64,000 nucleotides of DNA from contig CAKURR010000005.1 of assembly GCA_934675735.1 (NCBI GenBank), positions 59,097-123,096 of the forward strand, given 5' to 3'. The translations under genes were made by a program, and so were the position numbers. The notes below the pieces were generated by a model, which worked only from the letters and a program-made list of their open reading frames with translations, ran no database searches and had not been told where the DNA came from. Positions 1 through 8,015 of this stretch are shown piece after piece (positions within the stretch are counted from its first letter, which is position 1; each line of letters opens with the position of its first letter). The stretch is from an uncultured Clostridia bacterium. GTDB lineage: Bacteria > Bacillota > Clostridia > Christensenellales > Aristaeellaceae.

Positions 1-228
1 GCCGTAATTCGCGACGATGTAGTCGCCCAGCCGTTTGGCCTCGTCCGCCGGAGATTGGAACACCGTCTCCGGCTCGGAGGGGTTGAACCCGTCGTAGGCG
101 ACGAGCACGACGTGACAGCGCTCGCCCAGCAGCCGGGCCGAAGGCTCCGCGCCGCGGTAGGATGTGCCGCCGCCGTGGAGCATGACCATCAGCGTCGGGT
201 TTTCCCGCCCAAATTCAAAGTATTTCAT
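1..228 (-). CDS. alpha/beta hydrolase, N-terminal part (runs off the window)
   Basis: The ATG is the complement of 226-228, and 76 codons remain open to the window edge. The visible peptide starts MKYFEFGREN, then has MVMLHGGGTSYRG. This is a beta-strand followed by the HGGG oxyanion-hole motif (about residues 18-21) of alpha/beta hydrolases. The nucleophile elbow and the catalytic Asp and His would lie outside the window. The start codon overlaps the stop of the hydrolase upstream (ATGA), so the two are probably one translationally coupled operon. The substrate cannot be told. Confidence 0.75.
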   Translation of the reverse strand, partial: MKYFEFGRENPTLMVMLHGGGTSYRGAEPSARLLGERCHVVLVAYDGFNPSEPETVFQSPADEAKRLGDYIVANYG

Positions 229-1103
229 GCTTTCAGATACCCGATGACGTAATCCTCACCGAGCTTGCCCTCCTTGACAAAGGTGAACATGGGATAGCCG
301 TGGAAAAGCCCCGGCTCGACGTGGACGACGGCGTCTTTCACCCCGCAGCGGCGGAAAGCGGCCTCGTAGGCGGGCGCTTCGCCCGCGAAAATCTCGTCGC
401 CGCCGAAGATGAGCACCATCTTGGGGAAGCCCGTGTAATCATCCGTGGCGGCGTTGCCCCAGATGTGCGGCGCGGCTTGGTGGAAGCGGTCATACAGCGG
501 CAGGAAGGTCTTGGTCTCGGCGGCGCACATCGCGATGTCGCGCTTCTCGATGTTCTCCATGCGGCGATAGGATTCATCCGAAATCGTCAGGTTGCAGGGC
601 GAAACGGCAATCATCATCTGCGGCATGGGCAGGGGCTGACCATGCTTGATGAAATCGCGGCCGATGGTGAGCGCCAAATCCGCGCCGGAGGAGAAGCCGA
701 GCCACGCGATTTTCTCGGCGGGGTACTGCGCCAGCATGCGCGCATACACGTCGCTCAGCATCGCGATTTCTTCTGTCACGTCGTGATCGGGATAGAGCGG
801 GTAATAGGGCAGCCACAGCTCACGATCGGTCTCTTCGATATAGCGCTTGATGGAGCTTGTCCGGGGCATGGCCCAGCGCACCAGGCCGCCGCCGAAGAAA
901 TACATCAGCGCGCGGGTGGGCTTGGCGCCCGCCTTGCGGCCGACGATGCAGTGATATCCGTCAATCTGCTCGTCGCGGAACTCGAAGCCCTTGATTTTCG
1001 GCAGCTCAAAGCGGAATTTGGCCTGCATCTCGCGGCCCTTCTGCGCAAAAGCCTCCCATGTCTGCGCCCGGTGGACGCGGCCCTTCTTTATTATGGCGGA
1101 CAA
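225..1103 (-). CDS. alpha/beta hydrolase (esterase/lipase type) with an apparent 5' frameshift
   Basis: This 292-residue frame has an oxyanion motif FGGG (70-73), nucleophile elbow GFSSG with Ser138, Asp236 in FGGDE and His268 in FHGYP, the full triad of the alpha/beta hydrolase-3 (acetylesterase-like) family. The open frame begins only at a TTG (complement of 1101-1103) with no good ribosome binding site. Upstream, a strong GGGGAGGAAAC precedes an ATG (complement of 1132-1134) that reads MSLLYSIIKPIV, a plausible hydrolase N-terminus, but one base out of frame. I therefore infer a single-base frameshift between about 1090 and 1110, from mutation or sequencing error. It is probably cytoplasmic. 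Its substrate is unknown. It is transcribed with the hydrolase that follows. Confidence 0.75.
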   Translation of the reverse strand: MSAIIKKGRVHRAQTWEAFAQKGREMQAKFRFELPKIKGFEFRDEQIDGYHCIVGRKAGAKPTRALMYFFGGGLVRWAMPRTSSIKRYIEETDRELWLPYYPLYPDHDVTEEIAMLSDVYARMLAQYPAEKIAWLGFSSGADLALTIGRDFIKHGQPLPMPQMMIAVSPCNLTISDESYRRMENIEKRDIAMCAAETKTFLPLYDRFHQAAPHIWGNAATDDYTGFPKMVLIFGGDEIFAGEAPAYEAAFRRCGVKDAVVHVEPGLFHGYPMFTFVKEGKLGEDYVIGYLKA

Positions 1104-1166
1104 TCGGCTTTATGATGCTGTATAAAAGACTCATTTTGTGTTTCCTCCCCTTCCCCTTGTTTTTAA

Positions 1167-1220
1167 GTTAGAATTAACTAACGACGGCGTTATTTTATCA
1201 TATTCCGCCCGAAAAGGAAA
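1167..1220 (-). promoter_or_regulatory. promoter with GTTAG-N6-CTAAC operator for the hydrolase pair
   Basis: Reading the minus strand, a weak -35 TTTCCT is followed at 17 nt by a -10 TAAAAT (complement near 1192-1197). About 10 nt further is a 16-bp palindrome, GTTAGTTAATTCTAAC (complement of 1167-1182). It matches the palindrome at 26933-26948 in 14 of 16 positions and has the same place relative to the promoter. A repressor bound there would block initiation. Confidence 0.6.
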
Positions 1221-1269
1221 CCCCCGTTTCCGCGGAATGTGTGGGTTTGGCCCTATCTTTCGCGGTCAA

Positions 1270-1299
1270 TTGACAAAGACGGCGGATGGGGGGTAAAAT
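1270..1299 (+). promoter_or_regulatory. sigma-70/A promoter for the gene at 1336
   Basis: TTGACA (1270-1275) is separated by 18 nt from TAAAAT (1294-1299), 36 nt before the ATG of the coiled-coil membrane protein. Confidence 0.65.
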
Positions 1300-1335
1300 G
1301 AAGCCATACATGACAACGAGAAACGGGGGACGCTT

Positions 1336-2181
1336 ATGAACGCAGTCGCCGCTTTTGAAAACCGAAAGGATACGCTCAGGCAGCAGCTGGAAGCGAGCGA
1401 AAACACGGCGCAGGCGATTTCTGCCGCAACGATGGCGCTCGAGCAGATTGCCTGCGATTTGGCGCAGGACGAGCAGGATGACTTCGCCCGCCAGCGGCAG
1501 CAGGCCGTCATGGCGCTGGCCAAGCGCCTGCCGATGAGCCTGCGCGCGAGCCGCGCCAAGGCGCAGATTGTGCTGGAGGAGACCGAGGAGCAGCCGAGCA
1601 GGGTTCGGCGCGGGGCGGTCGGCGCGGGCGCAGTCGTGCTGGCCGCGCTGGCGGTGTATGAAGCCGTCGGCGGCAAGCTGACCTTTGCGCTTTTGCAGGC
1701 GCTGGGCGCGCTGCTGATGCTCTTCGGCGTGAACGGCCCGCTGACCGCGACGACGAAGCAGACCCCGCACGCACGGGCGGAAACGGCAATCGACGCGGAG
1801 GATATGGTGCGCGAGGTCGGCGAAATCTGTCAGGCGGCGGATTTGTGCGCGGCGGATTTGGCGCTCATCGAGCAGGATAACGGCCCGACGCGCCTTGCCG
1901 GCACGGCGGATGAAGCCATGCTCGACCTGCTTTCCGCGATGATGGAGGCGCGCGCCTCGGGCAGGCAGGATTTGGCGCTGCGCAGCCTCGACCGCGCCGA
2001 GCAGTATCTGCGCATGCTGGGCGTGCAGAGCGTGTTCTACGACGCGCAGCACGCGTCGCTCTTTGACGTGCTGCCCGCGCGCAGCGGCGAGCGGACGGTT
2101 CGCCCCGCGCTGGTGCGCGACGGGGAACTGGTGCGCCGCGGCGTGGCGGCGGTCGCGCCGACGGCCGCAGAGGAGGCGTGA
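1336..2181 (+). CDS. membrane protein with N-terminal coiled coil, partner of Hsp70-like protein
   Basis: I do not recognise this 281-residue protein as a named family. Residues 1-85 are strongly helical and charged with coiled-coil character. Two hydrophobic segments follow (about 94-110 and 115-133) with a very short turn, then a helical soluble domain (150-235) and a low-complexity Ala/Val tail. No enzyme motif is visible. Its TGA (2179-2181) lies 2 nt before the ATG of the Hsp70-like gene, whose ribosome binding site is inside this gene's 3' end. The two should therefore be co-expressed, and a physical link is a reasonable inference. The topology suggests a hairpin membrane anchor exposing both ends to the cytoplasm. 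Confidence 0.6.
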   Translation: MNAVAAFENRKDTLRQQLEASENTAQAISAATMALEQIACDLAQDEQDDFARQRQQAVMALAKRLPMSLRASRAKAQIVLEETEEQPSRVRRGAVGAGAVVLAALAVYEAVGGKLTFALLQALGALLMLFGVNGPLTATTKQTPHARAETAIDAEDMVREVGEICQAADLCAADLALIEQDNGPTRLAGTADEAMLDLLSAMMEARASGRQDLALRSLDRAEQYLRMLGVQSVFYDAQHASLFDVLPARSGERTVRPALVRDGELVRRGVAAVAPTAAEEA

Positions 2182-2183
2182 GC

Positions 2184-4088
2184 ATGAAGATTTTGGGTTT
2201 TGATTTGGGCGACGGCGAAAGCGCCGTGACCCTGCTGGACGAGGATTCCACCGTCGAGCCGCGCGTGCTGCCGCTCTGCGGCCGAAACAGCCTGCTTTCC
2301 GCCGTGGGCATGAAAAACGGGCGCATCGTCATCGGCGAAGAGGCCAGCGTGACGGACGGCGCGGCGGAAGCGAAGGTGCGCTTTAAGTCGCGCTACCTGA
2401 CCGAGCCGGCCGCGTCGGCGGATGTGCGCGCGTTTGCTCAGGGCGTGATGAACGAGCTGATGCGCACGCAGCCCGCGCTGATGGCCGAGGTGAGCCGAAC
2501 GGTGGTCGGCTGCCCGGCAGGCTGGGGCGACGGGCGGCGGGAGCAATATGCCGCGCTGCTGGAATCGGCGGGCTTCCCGAATGTGAGCGTCGTGCCCGAG
2601 CCGCGCGCCGCGTTTCTCTACGCGCGGCACGCGCGCGGCCTGCGCGTCAGCCCCGAACTGATGAAAAAAAGCGCGATGGTCATCGATATCGGCTCTTCGA
2701 CGACGGATTTCGCCTATATCGTGGACGGCCATCAGCAAAACGTTTCGCTCTTCGGCGACACGAACCTCGGCGGCGGCCTCATCGACGAGCTGATTCTCGC
2801 CCACGCGCTGGAAACCTCGAAGGACAGAAAGGCACTGGAGGCTGTCTTTGCGGAAAGCCCCGCGTGGCGCAGTTACTGCGAGCTGGAGGCGCGGCGGCTC
2901 AAGGAGAGTTATTTCCTCGACGAGGCCAAGTGGGCGGAAACGCCGTTGGCCCGAACGCTGACGGTCTGCTACGACGAGCCGCTGGCGCTCGAGCTTTCTG
3001 TCGGCGGGGAGAGCATCCGCGAAATGGTGGAGCAGCCCATCCCCGCGCTGGGCGGCAGAAGCTTTGTCGGCTGCCTGAAGGACGCGCTCTGCGCGGCGGT
3101 GGAGGTCAGCCGAAGCTGCCCGCCGGAGGTCGTGATTCTCACGGGCGGCGCGTCGCGCATGGCGTTCTTTCAGCAGGCGTGCCGCGAGGCGTTTTCCGGC
3201 GCGCTGGTCGTGCTCTGCCCCGAGCCGGAATGCTCGATTGCGCGCGGCCTGGCCTACGCGGGGCGCGTGGACGAGCGGCTCAAGACCTTTAGACAGGAGG
3301 TCGCTTCCATCGCGCACGGGGAAAAGCTCTCCGTGGCGGTGAACGCGAGCGCGCATGAGCTGTATGAGCCTGTGGCGAAGGCGCTGTTTGATATCGCGCA
3401 GGAGAGCACGCTGGAGGCGGTGAAGCTCTGGCGCAAGGGCGGCATCGACACCATCGACGGGCTGAACGAAAAGGTGGAGCAGAAGATAGCCAAAGCCTTT
3501 GCGGGGGACGAGCTTTGCGGCCGCATCGAGGATGAGCTGCACGACTGGCTCGACGAGCTGATGCGCAATCTGGAAAACGAGCTGACGACGCTCTGCGTGC
3601 GCTGCGGCGTGCCGCCCGAGCGGATGAGCCTGACCGGCGCGAAGGTGGATGCGGGGCTGGACGGCGTGAAGCTCTCGCTGCTGGACGCGATGGGCATGGA
3701 TATCCTCTCCGGCCTGATGGGCGTGGTGCTGGCGGTGGTCGGCGCGGGCATCTGCGGGGGCGGCGGCGTGGCGCTGGTGAGCGCGGGCCCCGTCGGCATG
3801 ATTGCGGGGGCGGCGGCGGGCATTCTGCTGGCGCTGGTCGGCAAGAGCGGCATGGAAAAGGCGCTGACCCGCGCGAAGCTGCCGCTGCTGGCGCGCAAGC
3901 TGGTGACGGACAAAGCGGTGAAGCGCGGCCTTTCCCGCCAGCGGGAGGATATTGAAAAGGCGATTATCAAGGCGCTGGCCGATCCGGCGAACGGCTTTTC
4001 CGCGCGGCTGTGCCAAAGCCTTTCGCAGACGCTGGGCACGCAGATGGAGCGGATGGCCCGCGACGCGGAAATGTCGATTTGTGCGTAA
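2184..4088 (+). CDS. Hsp70/actin-fold ATPase with C-terminal hydrophobic domain
   Basis: This 634-residue protein has an Hsp70-type nucleotide-binding domain: phosphate-1 loop FDLGDG (6-11), phosphate-2 IDIGSSTTDF (168-176) and adenosine motif ILTGGAS (318-324). After about residue 365 there is no recognisable DnaK substrate domain. Instead there is a helical region (370-500), then a long Gly/Ala/Val hydrophobic stretch (507-553) able to span or enter a membrane, and a basic helical tail. The start at 2184 is chosen because GGAGG at 2172-2176 gives 7 nt spacing, while the GTG at 2178 is too close. It is DnaK-like in fold but probably not a housekeeping chaperone. The tight coupling to the upstream membrane protein suggests a membrane-associated complex of unknown role. 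Confidence 0.75.
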   Translation: MKILGFDLGDGESAVTLLDEDSTVEPRVLPLCGRNSLLSAVGMKNGRIVIGEEASVTDGAAEAKVRFKSRYLTEPAASADVRAFAQGVMNELMRTQPALMAEVSRTVVGCPAGWGDGRREQYAALLESAGFPNVSVVPEPRAAFLYARHARGLRVSPELMKKSAMVIDIGSSTTDFAYIVDGHQQNVSLFGDTNLGGGLIDELILAHALETSKDRKALEAVFAESPAWRSYCELEARRLKESYFLDEAKWAETPLARTLTVCYDEPLALELSVGGESIREMVEQPIPALGGRSFVGCLKDALCAAVEVSRSCPPEVVILTGGASRMAFFQQACREAFSGALVVLCPEPECSIARGLAYAGRVDERLKTFRQEVASIAHGEKLSVAVNASAHELYEPVAKALFDIAQESTLEAVKLWRKGGIDTIDGLNEKVEQKIAKAFAGDELCGRIEDELHDWLDELMRNLENELTTLCVRCGVPPERMSLTGAKVDAGLDGVKLSLLDAMGMDILSGLMGVVLAVVGAGICGGGGVALVSAGPVGMIAGAAAGILLALVGKSGMEKALTRAKLPLLARKLVTDKAVKRGLSRQREDIEKAIIKALADPANGFSARLCQSLSQTLGTQMERMARDAEMSICA

Positions 4089-4207
4089 TATGCGAAAAGT
4101 ATAACGATAAAGCGGATAAACTGCACGAAATATATGCGGCTTCATATATGCCTTGCGAAAAAAACAGATAAATTTTAGGAATTTTCGCACAAAAGGCCGA
4201 TTTGTAT

Positions 4208-4215
4208 GCTATAAT
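4208..4215 (+). promoter_or_regulatory. extended -10 promoter for nagB-nagA
   Basis: A TGC extension precedes a consensus TATAAT (4210-4215). No clear -35 is seen at 17 nt, consistent with an extended -10 promoter. The ribosome binding site AAGGAGG (4236-4242) follows. Confidence 0.55.
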
Positions 4216-4248
4216 GGCGGCAGTAATCCCATATCAAGGAGGATGTTT

Positions 4249-4974
4249 ATGGAATTTCACGTTTACGAAAACGCGCGCGCGGCCTGCGAGGCGGCAGGCG
4301 TGCTGATTGCCGCACAAATCACCCGCAAGGGCGACAGCGTGCTCGGTTTGGCGACCGGTTCGACCCCGATTCCCGCTTACGAGATGCTGACGCAGTGGTA
4401 CGACCGCGGGGTCATCGACTTTGACCGCGTGCGCACCTTCAATCTGGATGAATACGTGGGCATCGACCACAAAAATCCGCTGAGCTATCACGCCTTCATG
4501 CAGGAGCACCTGTTCGGCAAGGTCAACCTCCGCCCCGAAAACGTGCATCTGCCCAGCGGCAAGGGCGCGGCGGACGCGGCGGCCTATGACAAGGCGATTC
4601 ACGATGCGGGCGGCATCGACATTCAGCTGCTGGGCATCGGCCGCAACGGCCACATCGGCTTCAACGAGCCGGCGGATGACTTCACCTACGGCACGCACGT
4701 CGTCACGCTGACGGCGGATACCATCGAGGCGAACGCCCGCTTTTTCAGAAGCGCGGACGAGGTGCCGCGTCAAGCCGTTTCGATGGGCATCGGCAACATC
4801 ATGGCGGCCAAATGCGTCGTGCTGGTGGCGACGGGCGAAAACAAGGCGAAAGCCGTGTATGACACCATCCGCGGGCCGATTACCCCGCGCGTGCCCGCGT
4901 CGGTTCTGCAGCTGCATCCCTGCTGCGTGATTCTGACCGACCGCGAGGCGGGCAAGCTGATGCTTGAGGAGTAA
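4249..4974 (+). CDS. nagB: glucosamine-6-phosphate deaminase
   Basis: NagB converts glucosamine-6-phosphate to fructose-6-phosphate and ammonia, the last step of cytoplasmic N-acetylglucosamine breakdown. The 241-residue protein has the usual length of the short Gram-positive NagB and its motifs: LATGSTP phosphate loop (35-41), FNLDEY with the catalytic Asp (about 64-69) and GIGRNGHIGFNEP (about 126-138). The ATG at 4249 is preferred because AAGGAGG lies 6 nt upstream. An in-frame ATG at 4243 touches the ribosome binding site. nagA follows after 3 nt, forming a compact two-gene catabolic operon. Confidence 0.95.
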   Translation: MEFHVYENARAACEAAGVLIAAQITRKGDSVLGLATGSTPIPAYEMLTQWYDRGVIDFDRVRTFNLDEYVGIDHKNPLSYHAFMQEHLFGKVNLRPENVHLPSGKGAADAAAYDKAIHDAGGIDIQLLGIGRNGHIGFNEPADDFTYGTHVVTLTADTIEANARFFRSADEVPRQAVSMGIGNIMAAKCVVLVATGENKAKAVYDTIRGPITPRVPASVLQLHPCCVILTDREAGKLMLEE

Positions 4975-4977
4975 ATC

Positions 4978-6090
4978 ATGCTGGCCAAAAACGGAACGGC
5001 GTTCATCGGCGGCCATTTTGCGCGCGCCGATGTGCGCGTGGAGAACGGAAAAATCGCCCAAATCGGCGATTTGCAGCCGCGCGGGGGCGAAGAAGTGCGC
5101 AGCGCGGCGGGGCTGTATGTGCTGCCGGGCTTTGTGGATATCCACATCCACGCCTACGCGGGTGCGGACTGCATGCGCGGGGAAAACGACGTGCGCCGCA
5201 TGAGCGAGGGCCTGCTTCAAACGGGCGTGGCGGCGTTCATGCCCACGACGATGAGCGCGCCGATCGAGGCGACCCACCGCGCCCTGCTGGGCATTCAGCG
5301 GGTGAAGGATGAGCCATGCGCCCGCGGCGCGGCGGTGCTCGGCGCGCATATGGAAGCGCCGTTCCTGTGCGAAAAATACAAGGGCGCGCAGCTGGGCGAA
5401 TGCCTGATGAACCCGACGGTCGAGGCGTATGAAGCCATGACGCGGGGGACAGACTGCGTGAAGATGATGACGCTCGCGCCGGAACTGCCGGGTGCGCTCG
5501 ATATGGTGGCCTATCTCAAGACGAAAGGCGTGGTCACCTGCGCGGCGCATTCGGACGCGGCGGCGGAGGATGTGCACGCCGCGGCGGACAGGGGCCTGAC
5601 GCAGATCACGCACCTGTTCAATGCGCAAAGCCCGCTGCACCACCGTAAGCCCGGCGTGCCGGGCGCGGGCCTGGCGGATGACAGAATCATCGTGCAGGTC
5701 ATCGCCGACGGGCTGCACCTGCATCCGGACGTGCTGCGCATCGCGGCGCTCTGCAAGGGCGCGAAGGGCATGGCGCTGATTTCCGACTCGATGGAAGCGG
5801 CGGGCATGCCGGACGGGCAGTATGATTTGGGCGGGCAGGCTGTGTTCGTCAAAAACGGCGAAGCGCGGCTGGCGGACGGCGTAATCGCGGGCTCGACGCT
5901 GGTGATGCACCGCGCCGTCCGCAACATGATTACGCTGGCGCACATGCCGCCGGAAACCGTGATTCCGATGGCGACGAGCACCCCGGCGGATTCCGTCGGC
6001 GCGGCGGGCTACGGCCGCATTGAGCCGGATGCCTGCGGCGTGCTGGTGCTGATGGACGCGAACTGGAATCTCGCGGGCGTGATTGCGTAA
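4978..6090 (+). CDS. nagA: N-acetylglucosamine-6-phosphate deacetylase
   Basis: This amidohydrolase removes acetate from N-acetylglucosamine-6-phosphate and feeds NagB. The 370-residue protein fits the family. It carries the metal-site motif DIHIH (54-58) after an N-terminal beta-sandwich, the AHMEAPF metal-ligand Glu, AAHSDA and THLFNA histidines, and the late ISDSMEA segment with the catalytic Asp. It starts 3 nt after the nagB stop. With no NagC or NagR regulator or phosphotransferase gene beside it, the sugar could come from recycling or from uptake encoded elsewhere. Confidence 0.95.
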   Translation: MLAKNGTAFIGGHFARADVRVENGKIAQIGDLQPRGGEEVRSAAGLYVLPGFVDIHIHAYAGADCMRGENDVRRMSEGLLQTGVAAFMPTTMSAPIEATHRALLGIQRVKDEPCARGAAVLGAHMEAPFLCEKYKGAQLGECLMNPTVEAYEAMTRGTDCVKMMTLAPELPGALDMVAYLKTKGVVTCAAHSDAAAEDVHAAADRGLTQITHLFNAQSPLHHRKPGVPGAGLADDRIIVQVIADGLHLHPDVLRIAALCKGAKGMALISDSMEAAGMPDGQYDLGGQAVFVKNGEARLADGVIAGSTLVMHRAVRNMITLAHMPPETVIPMATSTPADSVGAAGYGRIEPDACGVLVLMDANWNLAGVIA

Positions 6091-6111
6091 AAAACGGGAG
6101 GAACGGAAAGC

Positions 6112-6573
6112 TTGCAAGTTGCCATCTATGCGACGGATGAAAAACGCCGCCGCTCGGGGTTTGACCATGTGCTGGTGCTGGCGCGTCGGGGCGAAGCGCT
6201 GATTTTGCGGCGCGACCGCATCAACGCCTGCTGGGTGCTGCCCGAAAGGCAGATGAAGCGCGGCGAAAGCGCCGAAGAAGCCGCCCGAAGCGCGCTGGGC
6301 GAGGCCGTCGGCGAAGCGGTGTTCGACGTGTATCCGCTGTGCGCCTACGGCGTGACCGAGGAAAACGGCAAAGAGAACGGCGGCTTCTGCTATGTGGCCG
6401 ACGTGCGCGAATGGCCGGACGAGGCGGAGGATGAGGCGCGCGCGTTTGACCGCCTGCCTCTGTCCATTCAGATGGACAGGCCCGCGCTCATTTTCGCGCT
6501 GCATAAGTGGGCGGGCGAATGGTTCGACGCGCGCATCACCCTCGAGCGGCTGGGTCAGCCCGCGCCGTTTTAA
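6112..6573 (+). CDS. Nudix-fold protein with degenerate catalytic box
   Basis: The 153-residue product resembles Nudix hydrolases: strand HVLVLARRGEALIL, then WVLPERQMKRGES followed by AEEAARSALGEAVGE. The spacing is that of the Nudix box, but the REUxEE core reads SALGEA, so key metal-binding glutamates are missing. It may bind a nucleotide without hydrolysing it, or be decaying. The start is a TTG (6112) with GGGAGG about 10 nt upstream, which suggests low translation. It lies 21 nt after nagA and may be read from the same transcript. Confidence 0.6.
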   Translation: MQVAIYATDEKRRRSGFDHVLVLARRGEALILRRDRINACWVLPERQMKRGESAEEAARSALGEAVGEAVFDVYPLCAYGVTEENGKENGGFCYVADVREWPDEAEDEARAFDRLPLSIQMDRPALIFALHKWAGEWFDARITLERLGQPAPF

Positions 6574-6576
6574 CCC

Positions 6577-6605
6577 TTGACAGATACGAAAAAAAGGTGT
6601 ATGCT
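6577..6605 (+). promoter_or_regulatory. promoter for the DUF896 gene
   Basis: TTGACA (6577-6582), 17 nt, TATGCT (6600-6605). It begins 4 nt after the stop of the Nudix-like gene. Confidence 0.75.
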
Positions 6606-6701
6606 GGCAGGCAATCTGCGAATCCCAAGGGTTTAGGGAAAAATACCCCGTATCCGATCGATTGACGCAAACCCAATAAAGCCCGGAGGTTTTGAAAAAA
6701 G

Positions 6702-6917
6702 ATGGAACACGAAAAAATTCTGCGCATCAACGAGCTGGCCAAAAAGAAAAAGGAAGTCGGTCTGACCGATGAAGAAGCCGAGGAGCGCAAGACGCTCCAC
6801 GCGCAATATATCAAGGAATTCCGCGAGCAGACCGAGGCGACCCTCAAGCGCGTTCGCGTGGAACAGGCCGACGGCAGCTATAAGCCGCTGGTGAAGAAAG
6901 AGAAGAAGCTGAATTAA
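6702..6917 (+). CDS. DUF896 (UPF0291, YnzC-like) small protein
   Basis: This 71-residue basic protein starts MEHEKILRINELAKKKK and carries GLTDEEAEER, KTLHAQYIKEFR and the RV..DG motif of the DUF896 family, which is almost confined to Firmicutes. The fold is a helical hairpin. A role linked to the SOS or cell-division response has been proposed for a Bacillus relative, but the function is not settled. It has its own promoter upstream and a terminator directly after, so it is monocistronic. Confidence 0.9.
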   Translation: MEHEKILRINELAKKKKEVGLTDEEAEERKTLHAQYIKEFREQTEATLKRVRVEQADGSYKPLVKKEKKLN

Positions 6918-6923
6918 ACAAAC

Positions 6924-6966
6924 GCGGCGTTTCTTTCGCAAAACGGAAGGAACGCCGATTTTTTTG
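6924..6966 (+). terminator. rho-independent terminator after the DUF896 gene
   Basis: The stem GGCGTTTCTTTC pairs with GGAAGGAACGCC around a GCAAAAC loop and is followed by seven T. Confidence 0.85.
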
Positions 6967-7017
6967 CAGAAAAAGATAGGTGAAACAAATAACAAACAAC
7001 GGAGACAGAGGTGTACC

Positions 7018-7629
7018 ATGAGCTTTTTTCAAAATACCTGCAAACCCGACGGCCTCGGCGGCAGACTGATGGTCAAAATGATGAACAGCGGCCACGCAAA
7101 GCTGGCGGGCTGGGGCTTTTCGCAAATACAGGCGAAGGCCGACGCGCAGGTGCTGGACGCGGGCTGCGGCGGCGGCGCGAACGTGGCGGTCTGGCTGGAC
7201 AAGTGCCCCGAAGGCCGCGTGACGGGCATGGATTATTCCGAAGTCAGCGTGGCGGAGGCGCGGAAAGTCAACGGCGCGGCCATCAAGGCGGGGCTGTGCG
7301 ACGTGGTTCGGGGCAATGCGGCGGCCATGCCGTTTGAAAACGAGACGTTTGACGTTGTATCCGCGTTTGAAACGGTCTATTTCTGGCCGGGGCTTGAGGC
7401 GTGCTTTGCGGAGGTGAACCGCGTGATGAAGCGCGGCGGCACGTTCATGATCTGCAACGAGTGCGACGGCACGAACGCGGCGGATGAAAAATGGCTGAAA
7501 CTCATCGACGGCATGCGCATCTATACCGAAAACGAACTTCGCGCGGCGCTGGAAAAGGCGGGCTTCACCGAGATTGAAAGCCGAAGCGAACCCAAAAAGC
7601 ACTGGCTGTGCATGCTGGCGAAGAAGTGA
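7018..7629 (+). CDS. class I SAM-dependent methyltransferase (first of three)
   Basis: This 203-residue protein has motif I LDAGCGGGAN (about 44-53), the acidic end of strand 2 in GMDYSE, FDVVSAFETV for motif II/III and MKRGGTFMI for the post-motif strand. That is a typical ubiE/Methyltransf_11 fold. The C-terminal third (ELRAALEKAGF) is the usual alpha/beta tail. The ATG at 7018 is used although only a moderate GGAGACAGAGG lies upstream. Two more methyltransferases follow at 8016 and 8650. They differ in sequence, so the substrates are probably different small molecules. Confidence 0.85.
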   Translation: MSFFQNTCKPDGLGGRLMVKMMNSGHAKLAGWGFSQIQAKADAQVLDAGCGGGANVAVWLDKCPEGRVTGMDYSEVSVAEARKVNGAAIKAGLCDVVRGNAAAMPFENETFDVVSAFETVYFWPGLEACFAEVNRVMKRGGTFMICNECDGTNAADEKWLKLIDGMRIYTENELRAALEKAGFTEIESRSEPKKHWLCMLAKK

Positions 7630-7650
7630 AAACGGACGGAGGGGATAACC

Positions 7651-7890
7651 GTGACGGAGCATATGCAGCTGAGCGATATGCCGCAGTTCTGCGAAAGCGT
7701 GAAGGCGTGGCTGAACGGGCGCTACGGCGAAGCGCAGGGCGCGGATATCTGGCGGGCAACGGCTGCGCAGTATGACGACTATCTGAAAGACCTGCCGGAT
7801 TACGGCGGGAAGAAGGCCAATCATGCGCTTGCGATTTACGGCGCGCTGATTCGCTGCGGCAACGATGAAACGGATGATGCGGTGCTTTGA
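7651..7890 (+). CDS. small protein of unknown function, possibly truncated
   Basis: This is a 79-residue frame opened by a GTG at 7651 with a good ACGGAGGGG ribosome binding site. The peptide (QLSDMPQFCESVKAWL, AAQYDDYLKDLPDYGGKKANHALAIYGALI) is well composed and globular, but I do not recognise it with certainty. It resembles the N-terminal part of a longer enzyme. Its 3' end runs straight into the remnant of an acetyltransferase in another frame, so the original C-terminal part was probably lost in a deletion that fused two genes. Confidence 0.45.
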   Translation: MTEHMQLSDMPQFCESVKAWLNGRYGEAQGADIWRATAAQYDDYLKDLPDYGGKKANHALAIYGALIRCGNDETDDAVL

Positions 7891-8005
7891 AAATCTGCTC
7901 TATGTGAAGGTCATGCCGTCGGATGATAAGACTCTGCCGTTTTACGCGCGCTATGGGTTTCGGCAGTATGACCATTACTCGGCGATGGTCAAGAAACAAT
8001 TTTGA
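7874..8005 (+). pseudogene. C-terminal remnant of a GNAT acetyltransferase
   Basis: In this frame 43 codons read ENLLYVKVMPSD, then KTLPFYARYGFRQYDHYSAM and a TGA. The phrase LPFYARYGFRQYDHYSAMVK is the classic last strand-helix-strand of GNAT N-acetyltransferases. The acetyl-CoA binding region (motif A) is absent. It overlaps the end of the 79-residue frame and ends 11 nt before the next methyltransferase. Confidence 0.7.
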
Positions 8006-8015
8006 AGGAGACATC

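Noticed and set aside
2037..4190. A 717-codon open frame on the minus strand opposite the Hsp70-like gene
   Set aside because: Its translation is Arg/His/Gln-rich without domains and mirrors the GC-rich third positions of the real gene. Similar mirror frames oppose nagA, the kinase, the P/T/E-rich protein, the adaptors and the nucleotidase.
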